DNA from: Streptosporangium canum
GTDB lineage: Bacteria; Actinomycetota; Actinomycetes; Streptosporangiales; Streptosporangiaceae
Assembly: GCF_900113865.1 (NCBI RefSeq)
Contig: NZ_FOQY01000010.1
Coordinates: 85,555-149,554 of the forward strand
Reading direction: 5' to 3'
DNA length: 64,000 bases
Each line of letters starts with the position of its first letter. The first letter of the stretch is position 1. Below, one piece after another: positions 8,318 through 17,160 of this stretch. Position numbers and translations under genes: made by a program. Below the pieces are notes generated by a model, which made no database searches, had not been told where the DNA came from, and saw only the letters and a program-made list of their open reading frames with translations.

Positions 8318-10273
8318 ATGATCCCCCGCCGTCGATTCATCCAGCTCGCCGCCGGCACGGTCGCCACAGGCGCCGTCTCCGCGGCCGTTCCGGCCGCATC
8401 CGCCCACGGAGCGACCGGGCAGCCCGAGGGGACGCTCACCGACCTCGGCCCCGCGAGCGTCACCAACGCCCTGGGGAACGCCGAGTTCGCCGGCGACGTC
8501 CTCTACGCCGCCACCCGGGGACTGTCCCCCAACGTGGTGGGCTCCTACGACCTGGCCGCGGACGCGGTCACCGCCCATTTCGACATCCCCACCGGCATCG
8601 GCGTGTGGGCGATGTGCGCCGTCGGCGCCGACGTGTACGTCGGCACCCACGGCGGCTCCTCCGACCTCTACCGGCTCGACACCCGCGCCGGCGCCGTCAC
8701 CAAGGCCGCCGGCTACTCCGACGACTACATCTGGGCCATGGCGTCCTCGCCCGACGGCAAGGTCTACATGGGCCTGTCCCCGACCGGCAGGGTGATCGAG
8801 TACGACCCGGCCACCGGCACGAGCCGCGACCTGGGCGTCGCGACGCCGGGCGAGCAGTACGTGCGCAGCGTCGCCGCCGACGCCACCACCGTCTACGCGG
8901 GCGTCGGCGCGCACGCCCACCTGGTGGCGATCGACCGCGCCACCGGCGCGAAGCGGGAGATCCTCCCGGCGGAGCTGGCGAGCCGGGACTTCGTGGCGAG
9001 CATGGCCATCTCCGACACCCACCTCGCGGCGGGCATCTCGTCGTCCGGCGAGGTGCTCGTGCTGTCCACCTCCGACCCCGCCGACCACCGGATCCTCAAG
9101 GCGACCGCCCCCGGGGAGAAGTACGTGACCTCGGTGGTCATCCACGACGGATACGTCTACTTCGCCGGCCGGCCGTCGGGCGCCCTGTACCGGTGCCCGC
9201 TGTCCGGCGGCGAGGTCGAGTCGCTCGGCGTGGCCTACCCCGAGGCCGCCACCCACCGGCTCCTGGTCCACGACGGCCGCGTCTACGGCGTCCAGGACGG
9301 CGCGGTCTTCGTCTACGATCCGGCGACCGGCTCGCTGGAGTACCGCAGTCTCGTCCAGCGCGGCTTCCGGGCCGCCCCCGAGCAGCCGATGTCCGTGCAC
9401 TCCGACGGCCGCCGCGTCTACGTGGGCGGAAAGGGCGGCGCGGACATCCACGACGTGGCCGCGGGGACCCGTACCCGGCTGGGCATCCCGGGCGAGCCGA
9501 AGACGGCGCTGACGCTCAAGGACACCACCTATCTCGGCGTCTACACCCAGGGCCTGCTCTACGCCCACCGGGCCGGCGAGGACTCGGCACGGCTGCTGGC
9601 CCGCACCGGCAACCAGCAGGACCGCCCGCGCGACCTGGCCTACGACGCCCTGACGGGGCTGATCGTGATGCCCACCCAGCCCGAGCCCGGCCACATCAAC
9701 GGGGCGCTGTCGCTCTACTCCCCGCGCACCGGGAAGTTCGACACCTACCGGCCGGTCGTCGAGCGCCAGAGCGTGTACTCGGTGGCCACCCGGCGCGGCA
9801 CGGCCTACCTCGGCACGAACGTCCAGGAGGGCCTCGGGCTGCCCCCGGTGACCACCACGGCCCGCCTGGCGGCCTTCGACCTGCGAGGACGCAAGCTCCT
9901 GTGGGAGCTCGAACCGGTGCCCGGCGCGCGCTACGTCGCCGCCCTCGGGCAGACCCCCCTCGCCCTGTACGGCCTGACCAACACCGGTGTGCTGTTCGAG
10001 TACGACTTCCTGCGCCGCCGGATCACCCGGACCGCCAAGGTCGCCGACCGCGGGGGCGAGCTCGTCGTCACCGGGCTGGTGGCCTACGGCACCGACGGTA
10101 ACCGCGTCTACAAGGTCGACCTGCCCCGGCTCACCACGACGACGATCGCCGACGGCCTGGCGGGCGAGTGGTTCGGCGGGGAGCCGAAGCTCTCCCTCGA
10201 CCCGTCGGGCCGCGCGCTGTACGGCCTGCGTGGCCGCAACCTCGTCCGCATCGCGATCTCCGGCCGGCGCTGA
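8318..10273 (+). CDS. Tat-exported beta-propeller protein 3
   Basis: A 651-residue propeller paralogue. ATG 8318 follows GGGAGG at 7 nt. Unlike the other three it starts with a twin-arginine signal (MIPRRRFIQLAAGTVATG..., ending near ASA at 28-30), so it is probably exported folded, perhaps with a cofactor or metal. Blade repeats such as YMGLSPTGRVIEYDPATG and the late LAAFDLRGRKLLWELEPVPG segment match its paralogues, most closely propeller 4. No known catalytic motif. It is divergent from amidohydrolase pair 1 across two operators. Confidence 0.8.
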   Translation: MIPRRRFIQLAAGTVATGAVSAAVPAASAHGATGQPEGTLTDLGPASVTNALGNAEFAGDVLYAATRGLSPNVVGSYDLAADAVTAHFDIPTGIGVWAMCAVGADVYVGTHGGSSDLYRLDTRAGAVTKAAGYSDDYIWAMASSPDGKVYMGLSPTGRVIEYDPATGTSRDLGVATPGEQYVRSVAADATTVYAGVGAHAHLVAIDRATGAKREILPAELASRDFVASMAISDTHLAAGISSSGEVLVLSTSDPADHRILKATAPGEKYVTSVVIHDGYVYFAGRPSGALYRCPLSGGEVESLGVAYPEAATHRLLVHDGRVYGVQDGAVFVYDPATGSLEYRSLVQRGFRAAPEQPMSVHSDGRRVYVGGKGGADIHDVAAGTRTRLGIPGEPKTALTLKDTTYLGVYTQGLLYAHRAGEDSARLLARTGNQQDRPRDLAYDALTGLIVMPTQPEPGHINGALSLYSPRTGKFDTYRPVVERQSVYSVATRRGTAYLGTNVQEGLGLPPVTTTARLAAFDLRGRKLLWELEPVPGARYVAALGQTPLALYGLTNTGVLFEYDFLRRRITRTAKVADRGGELVVTGLVAYGTDGNRVYKVDLPRLTTTTIADGLAGEWFGGEPKLSLDPSGRALYGLRGRNLVRIAISGRR

Positions 10274-10416
10274 CCGGACCGCAGACCGCAGAGCCGTCGT
10301 GGCCACAGGGGCGTGGCCACGACGGCGTGGGGAGCCGGCCGTCATGGGACGGCGGCGTGGAGGCGCGCTCCGCCGGCGCTACCGCGGTGACACGGCGGCC
10401 GTCGTCGCGCGCGGGC

Positions 10417-12444
10417 TCACGGGGTGACGTCCAGAGTCGGGCAGCCCGGGTCCATGCGGACCAGCGCCAGGTCACGGCCGACGAGTGTCCAGGCGTTCCA
10501 CGAGTTCGGCTCGAAGGCCAGCTGCGGGTTGGTGTACCACTCGTCCCCCAGCCCGGTGGCGACGAGCTTGGGCTCGGCGAGGTCCGGGCCGAGCTGGTGG
10601 ACGTTGCCGCCGCCGAAGTAGGTGGAGGCGAACACCTTCCCCCGGTGGACGTACAGCTCGCCGTACCCGGTCAGCGGACCCTGCCGGATCACCGTGCGGG
10701 TGGCGAGGTCCATGACGAACCAGCCCGCGTTGCGCTTGAACACGCCGTACAGCAGGCCCCGGTGGACGATGACGTCCTGGATCGTACGGTTGCCGGGGAC
10801 GGGCGTGACCTGCCAGAGCACCTTCCGGGTGCGCAGGTCGAAGGCCGCCACGGCCGCCGCGCTCCGGGTGGGCGGCGTGCCGCCCCCGCCCAGCACGTCG
10901 GCTCCGAGGTAGGCGATCCCGCCGTCGACGGTGAGGCTCATCAGGCTCTGGTCCGGGACGACGTCGTGGTAGACGTCCATCTTCCCGGTGTCCGGGTCGA
11001 GCAGCGTGAGCGCGCCCGACAGGTCCGCGCCGAGAGGCGCCGAGGCGATGAGCAGCAGCCCGCTACGCCGGTCGTACTCCATGTCCCAGGGCCGTTTCTG
11101 CCCGTTCCCGAGGTAGCCGAGGCTCCGGATCCGGTCGTCGCGGGGATCGAGCTCGATGATCTGCCCGCTCGGGTAGAGCGCGGCGTAGATCTTGTGATTG
11201 CGGAGCAGCATGGCCTTGGGCTCGCCCGGCACCCGGATCCTGCGGTGGGCCCCGGTCCGCAGGTCGCGGACCTCGACGGCCCAGTGGCCGGCGACGTAGA
11301 TCGCCTTGCGCGGGTCGAGCAGGATGGACTGCGGCCGCTCCGGCCCCGCGGGGATCCCGGCGTCGAGCAGCTCGGTGAACTCCGACTTCCCGGTGCGCAG
11401 GTCCATCGACCACACGCCGCCGCTGCCGGCGAAGCCGACGAGCGTGTGCTCGTCGGTCAGCGCGAGCGCGCGGTGCTCGTCACCCGGCGAGGGCGGGGTG
11501 CCGACCTCGGTGAGGGCGGTGTCGCCCGTGCGGTAGCGGTAGATCGAGCCGTAGGGCCGGGAGGAGAGGTAGGCGGTGCCGTCGGCCGCGACGGTGATCG
11601 CGTCCAGGCTGGTCGCGCCGAGGTCGAGGACCCGGGCGTCGCTGCCGTCCTTGCGCACGTCGACGAGGAAGGTGCCGCTGCCGGCCAGCAGCCGGTCGCC
11701 GTAGTCGGCCAGCACGCCGAACCCCGCGGGCTTGGCGCCGAGCGCGGCCGGGGTGATGTCGCGGACGGTCCCGTCGGTCCGGCCGATCGCCATCAGCCTG
11801 CCCTTGTCGAGCAGGCCGGCGTAGACGTTGTCGGCGTCCGCGGCGATCGAGCGGACGTAGCGCTCGCCGGCCGCGAGGACGCCGAAGTTGCGCACCGCGC
11901 CGGTGGCCGGCGAGTACTCCCACACCCGGCCGTCGCTGTAGGTGCCGGCGTAGATCGTGCCGTCGGGCGCCGTGGCCAGGCTCCACACGAACCCGCCGTT
12001 GCGGCCGAACGAGTGCAGGTGCTCGACCTCACCGGTCGCCGGGTCGAACCGGTACAGGTCGGGTACCGGGTAGGTGCCGATGTAGATCTTGCCGCCGGAC
12101 ACGGTCGTGGCCCAGGCGCCCTCGGGCGCGCCGTCGGCGGGGCCGTCGGGCAGCGGGACGGCCCGGACCACCTTGCGGGTGGCGAGGTCGAACTCGGCGA
12201 CGATCGGCGGCTTCAGGCCGCGGGTGACCACGTAGCCGCGGCCTCCGTGCAGGACGGCGCCGACGATGGCGCCGGTGGTCGTGGCCGGGCCGAAGGTCTG
12301 GAAGCCGGGGGCGCCGCAGCGCGCCGGCGGCGCGCCGAGGGGCGCCCGGGCGGCCGCCTGGACCGGTGAGGTGAGCGGCAGGACGAGTGCGAGGGCGGTC
12401 AGGACTGTCAGGACGATCCAGCGCGCCGGATGGGGACGCGGCAT
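10417..12444 (-). CDS. secreted beta-propeller protein 4
   Basis: A 675-residue exported propeller. ATG 12444 has GAGGAGGT 6 nt upstream; the signal peptide runs to about residue 30 (PVQAAA). Repeats include YAGTYSDGRVWEYSPATG, and the diagnostic segment VAAFDLRTRKVLWQVTPVPG aligns with propeller 3. It is divergent from the amidohydrolase pair at 12724-14237, mirroring propeller 3 and pair 1. Function unknown; extracellular glycan binding or cleavage is inferred from context. The gap 10274-10416 between propeller genes 3 and 4 (convergent) holds no gene. Confidence 0.8.
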   Translation of the reverse strand: MPRPHPARWIVLTVLTALALVLPLTSPVQAAARAPLGAPPARCGAPGFQTFGPATTTGAIVGAVLHGGRGYVVTRGLKPPIVAEFDLATRKVVRAVPLPDGPADGAPEGAWATTVSGGKIYIGTYPVPDLYRFDPATGEVEHLHSFGRNGGFVWSLATAPDGTIYAGTYSDGRVWEYSPATGAVRNFGVLAAGERYVRSIAADADNVYAGLLDKGRLMAIGRTDGTVRDITPAALGAKPAGFGVLADYGDRLLAGSGTFLVDVRKDGSDARVLDLGATSLDAITVAADGTAYLSSRPYGSIYRYRTGDTALTEVGTPPSPGDEHRALALTDEHTLVGFAGSGGVWSMDLRTGKSEFTELLDAGIPAGPERPQSILLDPRKAIYVAGHWAVEVRDLRTGAHRRIRVPGEPKAMLLRNHKIYAALYPSGQIIELDPRDDRIRSLGYLGNGQKRPWDMEYDRRSGLLLIASAPLGADLSGALTLLDPDTGKMDVYHDVVPDQSLMSLTVDGGIAYLGADVLGGGGTPPTRSAAAVAAFDLRTRKVLWQVTPVPGNRTIQDVIVHRGLLYGVFKRNAGWFVMDLATRTVIRQGPLTGYGELYVHRGKVFASTYFGGGNVHQLGPDLAEPKLVATGLGDEWYTNPQLAFEPNSWNAWTLVGRDLALVRMDPGCPTLDVTP

Positions 12445-12589
12445 GGCCGTACCTCCTCGAAATGAGTGGGGGGTCGCGCTCGGTGGGGGTCGCGGCGAGG
12501 CGGGCTCGCGCGGCCCGGAGCGGCTCGGGTCCGCGGGGCGGCATGCTCCGGAGCGTGCCGCCGCCGTGTCGCGAGTCCATTGTTGTTCG

Positions 12590-12609
12590 ATTTGGGCCCT
12601 GACCGTAAT
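12590..12609. promoter_or_regulatory. regulon operator site 6
   Basis: ATTTGGGCCCTGACCGTAAT matches the 20-nt consensus at about 15 positions, with the right half-site GACCGTAAT intact. It lies about 145 nt upstream of propeller 4 in the divergent promoter region 12445-12723. Confidence 0.6.
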
Positions 12610-12673
12610 TTTTTGAGCATCCGCTGTCAACAGTCTTTCACTGGCTTGACGCTTGTGGATCGCAAGAAAGGCA

Positions 12674-12693
12674 ATTATGGTCAAGACCGGTAT
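12674..12693. promoter_or_regulatory. regulon operator site 7
   Basis: ATTATGGTCAAGACCGGTAT matches the consensus at 17 of 20 positions, including the central GGTCAAGACC. It lies 30 nt before the ATG of the amidohydrolase gene at 12724. A TTGACG at 12646-12651 could be a -35 element, placing the operator over the -10 region. Confidence 0.7.
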
Positions 12694-12723
12694 AGAGAAC
12701 TCGGAGAACGGATCGTTGCCGGC

Positions 12724-13479
12724 ATGACAGCTTTCGACGCGGAGGGCCTGATCGGGGACCTCACGGTGACCCTCGACGTCGACGTACTCGTCGGCGCCTA
12801 CCCCGACCGCGACGGCCCGCCCGGCGCCCCGGCCGAGGTGTGCGAGACGCTCGCCCGGCACCGGATCACGGCCGGCGCGGTGGCCGGCCTGCGCGCCGCG
12901 CTGTTCGACGTGCGCTCCGGCAACGACGAGATCCTCGCACTGGACCGTCCCGAACTGCTCCCGGTCGGCGCCGTCGACCTCCGCGACCCGGTCGGCGCGG
13001 GCGGGGAGCTGGAACGGCTCGCGGGCTCCGGAGCGCGCGCGGTCCGGCTCTTCCCCGACGAGCAGGGCGTCGAGGCGGACTTCCCCTCGGTACGGCACGT
13101 CGCGCGGCGGGCCACCGACCTCGGGCTGGCCATCCTCACCGGCGGGGACGTGCGGCGCTTCTGGCGTCCTTTCGCCGGGCTCGGCGCCCGGGTGGTGTTC
13201 CTGGACACGCACTTCTACCACCTCGGCGACTTCCTCGTGACGGCCGCCGACGAGCCGGGCTTCCACACCTCCACCCGGCTGCTCAACTCCCCCGACGCCC
13301 TGGAGACCACCGCCGCGCACGTCGGCGCCGAGCGCCTGCTGTACGGCTCACGCACCCCGCACTACGAGCCGGTCGTGCCCCTGCTGCGCCTGGCCACCAG
13401 CGGGCTCACGCCCGACGAGGTGGCCGGCGTCGCGGGCGGCAACGCCCGCCGCCTGCTCGGCCTGGAGGCACAGTCATGA
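12724..13479 (+). CDS. amidohydrolase paralogue with degenerate metal site (pair 2)
   Basis: A 251-residue barrel protein resembling COG2159 hydrolases but lacking the ligands: the N-terminal strand reads LDVDVLVGAYP with no HxH, and the terminal Asp motif is LLYGSRTPHYEP. The ATG at 12724 is chosen as the first Met of the conserved part; its RBS is weak. The stop overlaps the next gene's ATG (ATGA). Same order and coupling as pair 1 (degenerate gene first, complete gene second). Likely a non-catalytic subunit of the downstream enzyme. Confidence 0.72.
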   Translation: MTAFDAEGLIGDLTVTLDVDVLVGAYPDRDGPPGAPAEVCETLARHRITAGAVAGLRAALFDVRSGNDEILALDRPELLPVGAVDLRDPVGAGGELERLAGSGARAVRLFPDEQGVEADFPSVRHVARRATDLGLAILTGGDVRRFWRPFAGLGARVVFLDTHFYHLGDFLVTAADEPGFHTSTRLLNSPDALETTAAHVGAERLLYGSRTPHYEPVVPLLRLATSGLTPDEVAGVAGGNARRLLGLEAQS

Positions 13480-14237
13480 TCATCGATGTGCACGCCCACT
13501 GGGGACCGTGGTTCTTCACCATGGACGTGGCGGAGGTGAACCACGCGGTCATGGACCGCTACGGCATCGACCTGGCCGTGGTGTCCGCCACCGAGGCGGT
13601 CATCTACGACGCCCCCTCCGGCAACCGGGCGCTCGCCTCCGTCCTGGAAGGCACCGACCGGCTCTACGGCTACGTGACGGTCAACCCCCGGCGGCTCGCC
13701 GACGCCGAGCGGGACCTGCGCGAGTATCTGCCGACCGGCCGGTTCGTCGGCGCCAAGATCCACACCGACTACACCAGGTCACCCGTGACCTCCCCGCAGA
13801 TGCGCGAGGCGCTGGCCATGCTGGCCGAGCTGGACTGCCCCGCGCTCGTGCACACCTGGGACGCCTCCGTGCTGGACCTCGCGCAGGCGTGTCTCGACCT
13901 GCCCGGCCTGCGGGCGATCGCGGGCCACATGGGGGCGACCGGGTGGCGGCACGCGATCGAGGCGGCCCGCGCGTGCGACCGCCTCTACCTCGAACCCTGC
14001 TGGTCCCACGCGCCCGCCGGGCGGTTCGCCGAGGTCGCCGCCGCCGTCGACGCCCGGCAACTGCTCTTCGGCACCGACGCCACACTGATCGACCCCGCCT
14101 CCGCCTTCGGCGCGGTCGCGGCGGCCAGGCTGACCGGCGAGACCGCCGAACGGGTCGCCTGGCGCAACGCCGCCGACCTGTTCGGCCTCAAGATCCCCCC
14201 CGGCCACGGCTCCCCGCCGGCTCCCCCGGAGCGGTAG
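13476..14237 (+). CDS. COG2159-type amidohydrolase, complete metal site (pair 2)
   Basis: A 253-residue TIM-barrel metal hydrolase. Full ligand set: H6 and H8 in DVHAHWG, H126 in LVHTWD, H151 in IAGHMG and D201 in LFGTDATL; AKIHTDY around 93-99 is the usual strand. The ATG overlaps the preceding TGA by the ATGA quartet. The substrate is unknown; the chemistry is probably hydrolysis or decarboxylation of a ring acid or lactone. The next 92 bp up to 14329 hold no gene, and a RiPP remnant follows. Confidence 0.85.
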   Translation: MIIDVHAHWGPWFFTMDVAEVNHAVMDRYGIDLAVVSATEAVIYDAPSGNRALASVLEGTDRLYGYVTVNPRRLADAERDLREYLPTGRFVGAKIHTDYTRSPVTSPQMREALAMLAELDCPALVHTWDASVLDLAQACLDLPGLRAIAGHMGATGWRHAIEAARACDRLYLEPCWSHAPAGRFAEVAAAVDARQLLFGTDATLIDPASAFGAVAAARLTGETAERVAWRNAADLFGLKIPPGHGSPPAPPER

Positions 14238-14328
14238 AGGTGCGGCGGAGCGACGACGGCCGTCCCGGGCTCCTCGTGCACGATCGGCCACTCCAGCAGT
14301 TCCGCGTAAGGGCCACACGACACGGCAG

Positions 14329-15207
14329 TCAGTGAAGCAGTCCGGCAGCGAGAGAATCCGCCGTGGCGACATGCGGGGCAGCCCGGTACGGCTGCCACTC
14401 CTGGCGAAGCTGCCGCAGTTCACGGTGGACGCGGGCAGAGGCGATCCCCGCGAGGTCCTCGCGGAGACCGAGCACGGTCGCAGCGGCCCGCTCAGCGTCG
14501 CCGCCGCGTAGGTGAGCATGGGCGCACCGCAGGCCGATCATGGCGCGGGTACGCCGCTCCACCGGCCGTCGCGTGCCCATGGACGCGGCGAAGTGCTGTG
14601 CAGCACCGGCATGGTCGCCCAGCGCGGTGAGCGCCAGCCCCGTCTGGTGCTGCAGCGACTCCCGCCTGTAGTTGCCGACCCACTCCTTCTCGGGCAGAGA
14701 GTCGGCGCGCTCAAGCTGAGCCTCGGTACGGCGCAGCAGCAGCAGTGCATCCCAGCGATCAGCGACACCGGCATGCGCCTCAGCCTGCATCCCGGTGATC
14801 CACGCCAGGATACGCTGCGGACCGCAGTCACCAAGGGCGGATGCGGCGGCGTCGGCCAGGGCAAGTGCCTCCCGGTTATGGCCGACCTCGCGGGCTTGGA
14901 CCGCCATGGACCGCAGCGCAGTAGCTCGTAGCGCCCGGTCGCCGGCCTCGTCGGCCAGCCGGACCGCCTGGACGTAGTAGCGCAGCGCGAGCCCATGGGC
15001 TCCAGCGTCCATCGCCATGTAGGCCGCCAGGTAGGCGAGCTCACCAGCCGCGCGAAACAGGTCCGGCCGGGACCCGCCACCGGTTCCGCGTAGAAGTGGC
15101 GCGACGTCATGCACCAGGTAGGCGGCGACGGCTCGGCGGGCGTGACCGCCGCCGTACAGGTCGTCCAGGTCACCGAAATGACGGGTGGTGGCGCGGATGC
15201 GGTCCAC
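14329..15207 (-). pseudogene. 5'-truncated XRE-type regulator (C-terminal TPR-like part only)
   Basis: About 292 residues starting at a GTG (VDRIRATTRHFGDLDDLYGGG...). This matches the region that normally follows an N-terminal XRE helix-turn-helix in Streptomyces-type regulators of about 400 residues next to ATP-grasp RiPP loci. No HTH precedes it: upstream of about 15207-15240 the DNA is antisense to the ATP-grasp gene. There is no RBS at the GTG. I infer that the first 100-140 codons were deleted together with the 5' end of the divergent ATP-grasp gene, leaving a non-functional regulator. Confidence 0.7.
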
Positions 15208-15227
15208 ATCTCCGGTACCGCCCTTGC

Positions 15228-15944
15228 GTGTCGCCGCCCGTGGTAGAGCAGCAGTTCGCCGTCGCCGAAGCCCAGCATGGGCTCGGCGGCATCCTGAACA
15301 ACCTGTCCGGCGCGGTGTACGTCAACCACCCTGCCGCGATCAACCGTGCCGACTACAAACCCGCCCAGCTCCAAATGGCCGCCCAACTCGGGCTGGCCAT
15401 CCCGCGAACCCTGGTCACCAACGACGTGGAGCAGGTGCGGAAGTTCGCTGCCGAGCACGGCCCGATCATCTACAAGTCCTTCCGGGGTGTTCCGCCGGGT
15501 CCGGATGGCCGCGTGGCAGCGATCTGGACCCGGCGCATCGACCCGGAGGAACTGGACGAGTCGGTGGCGGTGACCGCCCACCTGTTCCAGCAGGAGGTGC
15601 CCAAGACCGCGGACGCCCGAGTGACGGTCATCGGGCGGCGGGTGTTCGCCCAGCGGATCACCTCCCCCGGTGGTGCTCTCGACTGGCGCAGCGGCGACTG
15701 GGAGAAGCTGGTTCACGAGCCCGTCGAGACGCCCGGACCGATCAGGGCCGCCCTATGCGCCTACCTCGATGCTTTTGGGCTGGTGTTCGGCTGTTTCGAC
15801 TTCGCTCTCAGCGCCGCCGACGAGCAACCCGAAACGTGGACCTTCATCGAATGCAACCCGAACGGCCAGTGGGCTTGGTTACCTGATGCCGGCGCAATGG
15901 CGCATGCCTTCGCCGATGTGATCTTGGAGGGATGGTGGTCGTGA
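15228..15944 (+). pseudogene. 5'-truncated ATP-grasp RiPP maturase (SAV_5884/TgmB type)
   Basis: About 238 residues from a GTG with no RBS. The sequence from VEQQFAVAEAQHGLGG onward matches the middle and end of ATP-grasp peptide maturases (VNHPAAINRADYKPAQL, IYKSFRG, the Mg-binding ECNPNGQWAWL end), but the first 80-90 residues expected for this roughly 320-residue family are missing. The ATP-grasp catalytic part looks intact, the N-terminal pre-ATP-grasp domain is lost, and no TgmA-like precursor gene is present. Its stop overlaps the methyltransferase start. Confidence 0.75.
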
Positions 15945-17071
15945 GCGACACCGCCGCAAAGCTCCGCCACACGCTGGCAGACATCGTGGGATCCGCCGGC
16001 TGGCGCGAGGCGTTGGAAAAGGTGCCGCGCGAGCTGTTCGTCGGCGACGCCGTCTTCCTGCGCGACGCGGTCCGCGGCGACCTGTGGACAGCCGTCCGCC
16101 GCGCCGAGATGGACGAAAGCGACTGGCTGGGCCTGGTCTACACCGATGAGACGTGGGTGACCCAGGTCGACGGGATCCTGGCCGAAAACGCTTCCGGGGC
16201 GGTGACGGGCTCGCCCAGCTCGTCATCCACCACTCCGAGTCTGGTCGTGCGGATGCTGGAAGCCGCCGGCATCGGCGAGGGTGACAGGGTGCTGGAGATC
16301 GGCACCGGCACCGGCTACTCCACCGCACTGATGTGCCGGCGCCTCGGCGGCAACGCGGTGACCTCGATCGAGTACGACCCCGCCGTGGCCGAGCGCGCCC
16401 GCATGGCCATCGCCGCAGCCGGATACGCGCCCACTCTGGTCGTGGGTGACGGCCTGCACGGCCACCACGACGGCGCCCCATACGACCGGCTGATCGGCAC
16501 CTGCTCAGTGCGGACCATCCCCCCGGCATGGATGGGGCAGGTGCGCGCCGGAGGGACCATCACGGCACCGATGTGGGGCTGGATGGGCGGAGTCGCCTTC
16601 GCCCACCTCACCCACGCCGGCGACGGCACAGCAAGCGGGCGGCTCCTGAAAGACGACCTCTATTTCATGACCGCTCGGCTGCACCTGCCGCCGCCGCGAC
16701 CACCCGTCATGACAGGGATCGGAGATGCCAGGGAGACCCGCATCGACCCGGCGATCCTCGACGAGGAGGCCGCTCTGTTCGTCGCCCAGCTCGCCGCGCC
16801 GGCCGCCCAGCGGGCATCGGGTGACGGCACGACGATCCTGCTGGATGTCGGCACCGGATCACGGGCCGACACCCGGCCGGCCCCGGCCGGAGGGTGGACG
16901 GTCCACCAGCACGGCCCGCTGCGGCTGTGGGACGCCGTCGAGGACGCCATCCTGACCTGGCAGGCAGCCGGATCGCCGCACCAGTCCGCGTTCGGGCTCA
17001 CCGTCACCGGGGACCGCCAGTACGTCTGGCTGGGCGAACCGGACGGCCCATCCTGGGATCTGCCCGCCTGA
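15941..17071 (+). CDS. methyltransferase of an ATP-grasp RiPP system (PCMT-like)
   Basis: A 376-residue SAM-dependent methyltransferase of the type that accompanies ATP-grasp RiPP maturases and resembles protein-L-isoaspartate O-methyltransferase. The SAM motif is LEIGTGTGYSTALM (about 110-123). GTG 15941 is preferred over ATG 15932 because GGAGGG lies 9 nt upstream and the GTGA overlaps the maturase stop. The reading frame is intact, but its maturase is truncated and no precursor peptide is seen, so it is probably a relic. It would methylate carboxylates of the modified peptide. Confidence 0.8.
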   Translation: MSDTAAKLRHTLADIVGSAGWREALEKVPRELFVGDAVFLRDAVRGDLWTAVRRAEMDESDWLGLVYTDETWVTQVDGILAENASGAVTGSPSSSSTTPSLVVRMLEAAGIGEGDRVLEIGTGTGYSTALMCRRLGGNAVTSIEYDPAVAERARMAIAAAGYAPTLVVGDGLHGHHDGAPYDRLIGTCSVRTIPPAWMGQVRAGGTITAPMWGWMGGVAFAHLTHAGDGTASGRLLKDDLYFMTARLHLPPPRPPVMTGIGDARETRIDPAILDEEAALFVAQLAAPAAQRASGDGTTILLDVGTGSRADTRPAPAGGWTVHQHGPLRLWDAVEDAILTWQAAGSPHQSAFGLTVTGDRQYVWLGEPDGPSWDLPA

Positions 17072-17160
17072 GCGACGTTCCCACAGCTCAGCGGATTGAC
17101 GAAGTGATCGGTTCGCCCACGGTGCCTCCCGGTGGAGGAGCGGGGCGTTCCCGGCCGGTC

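Noticed and set aside
8279-10345. 688-codon minus-strand frame over propeller gene 3
   Set aside because: Low-complexity Val/Gly/Asp/Arg composition, no recognisable fold, and it lies exactly opposite a gene with an RBS and a Tat signal.
14329-17071. Possible intact RiPP biosynthetic cluster
   Set aside because: No precursor peptide gene, and both the regulator and the maturase lack their N-terminal parts, so it is treated as a remnant.
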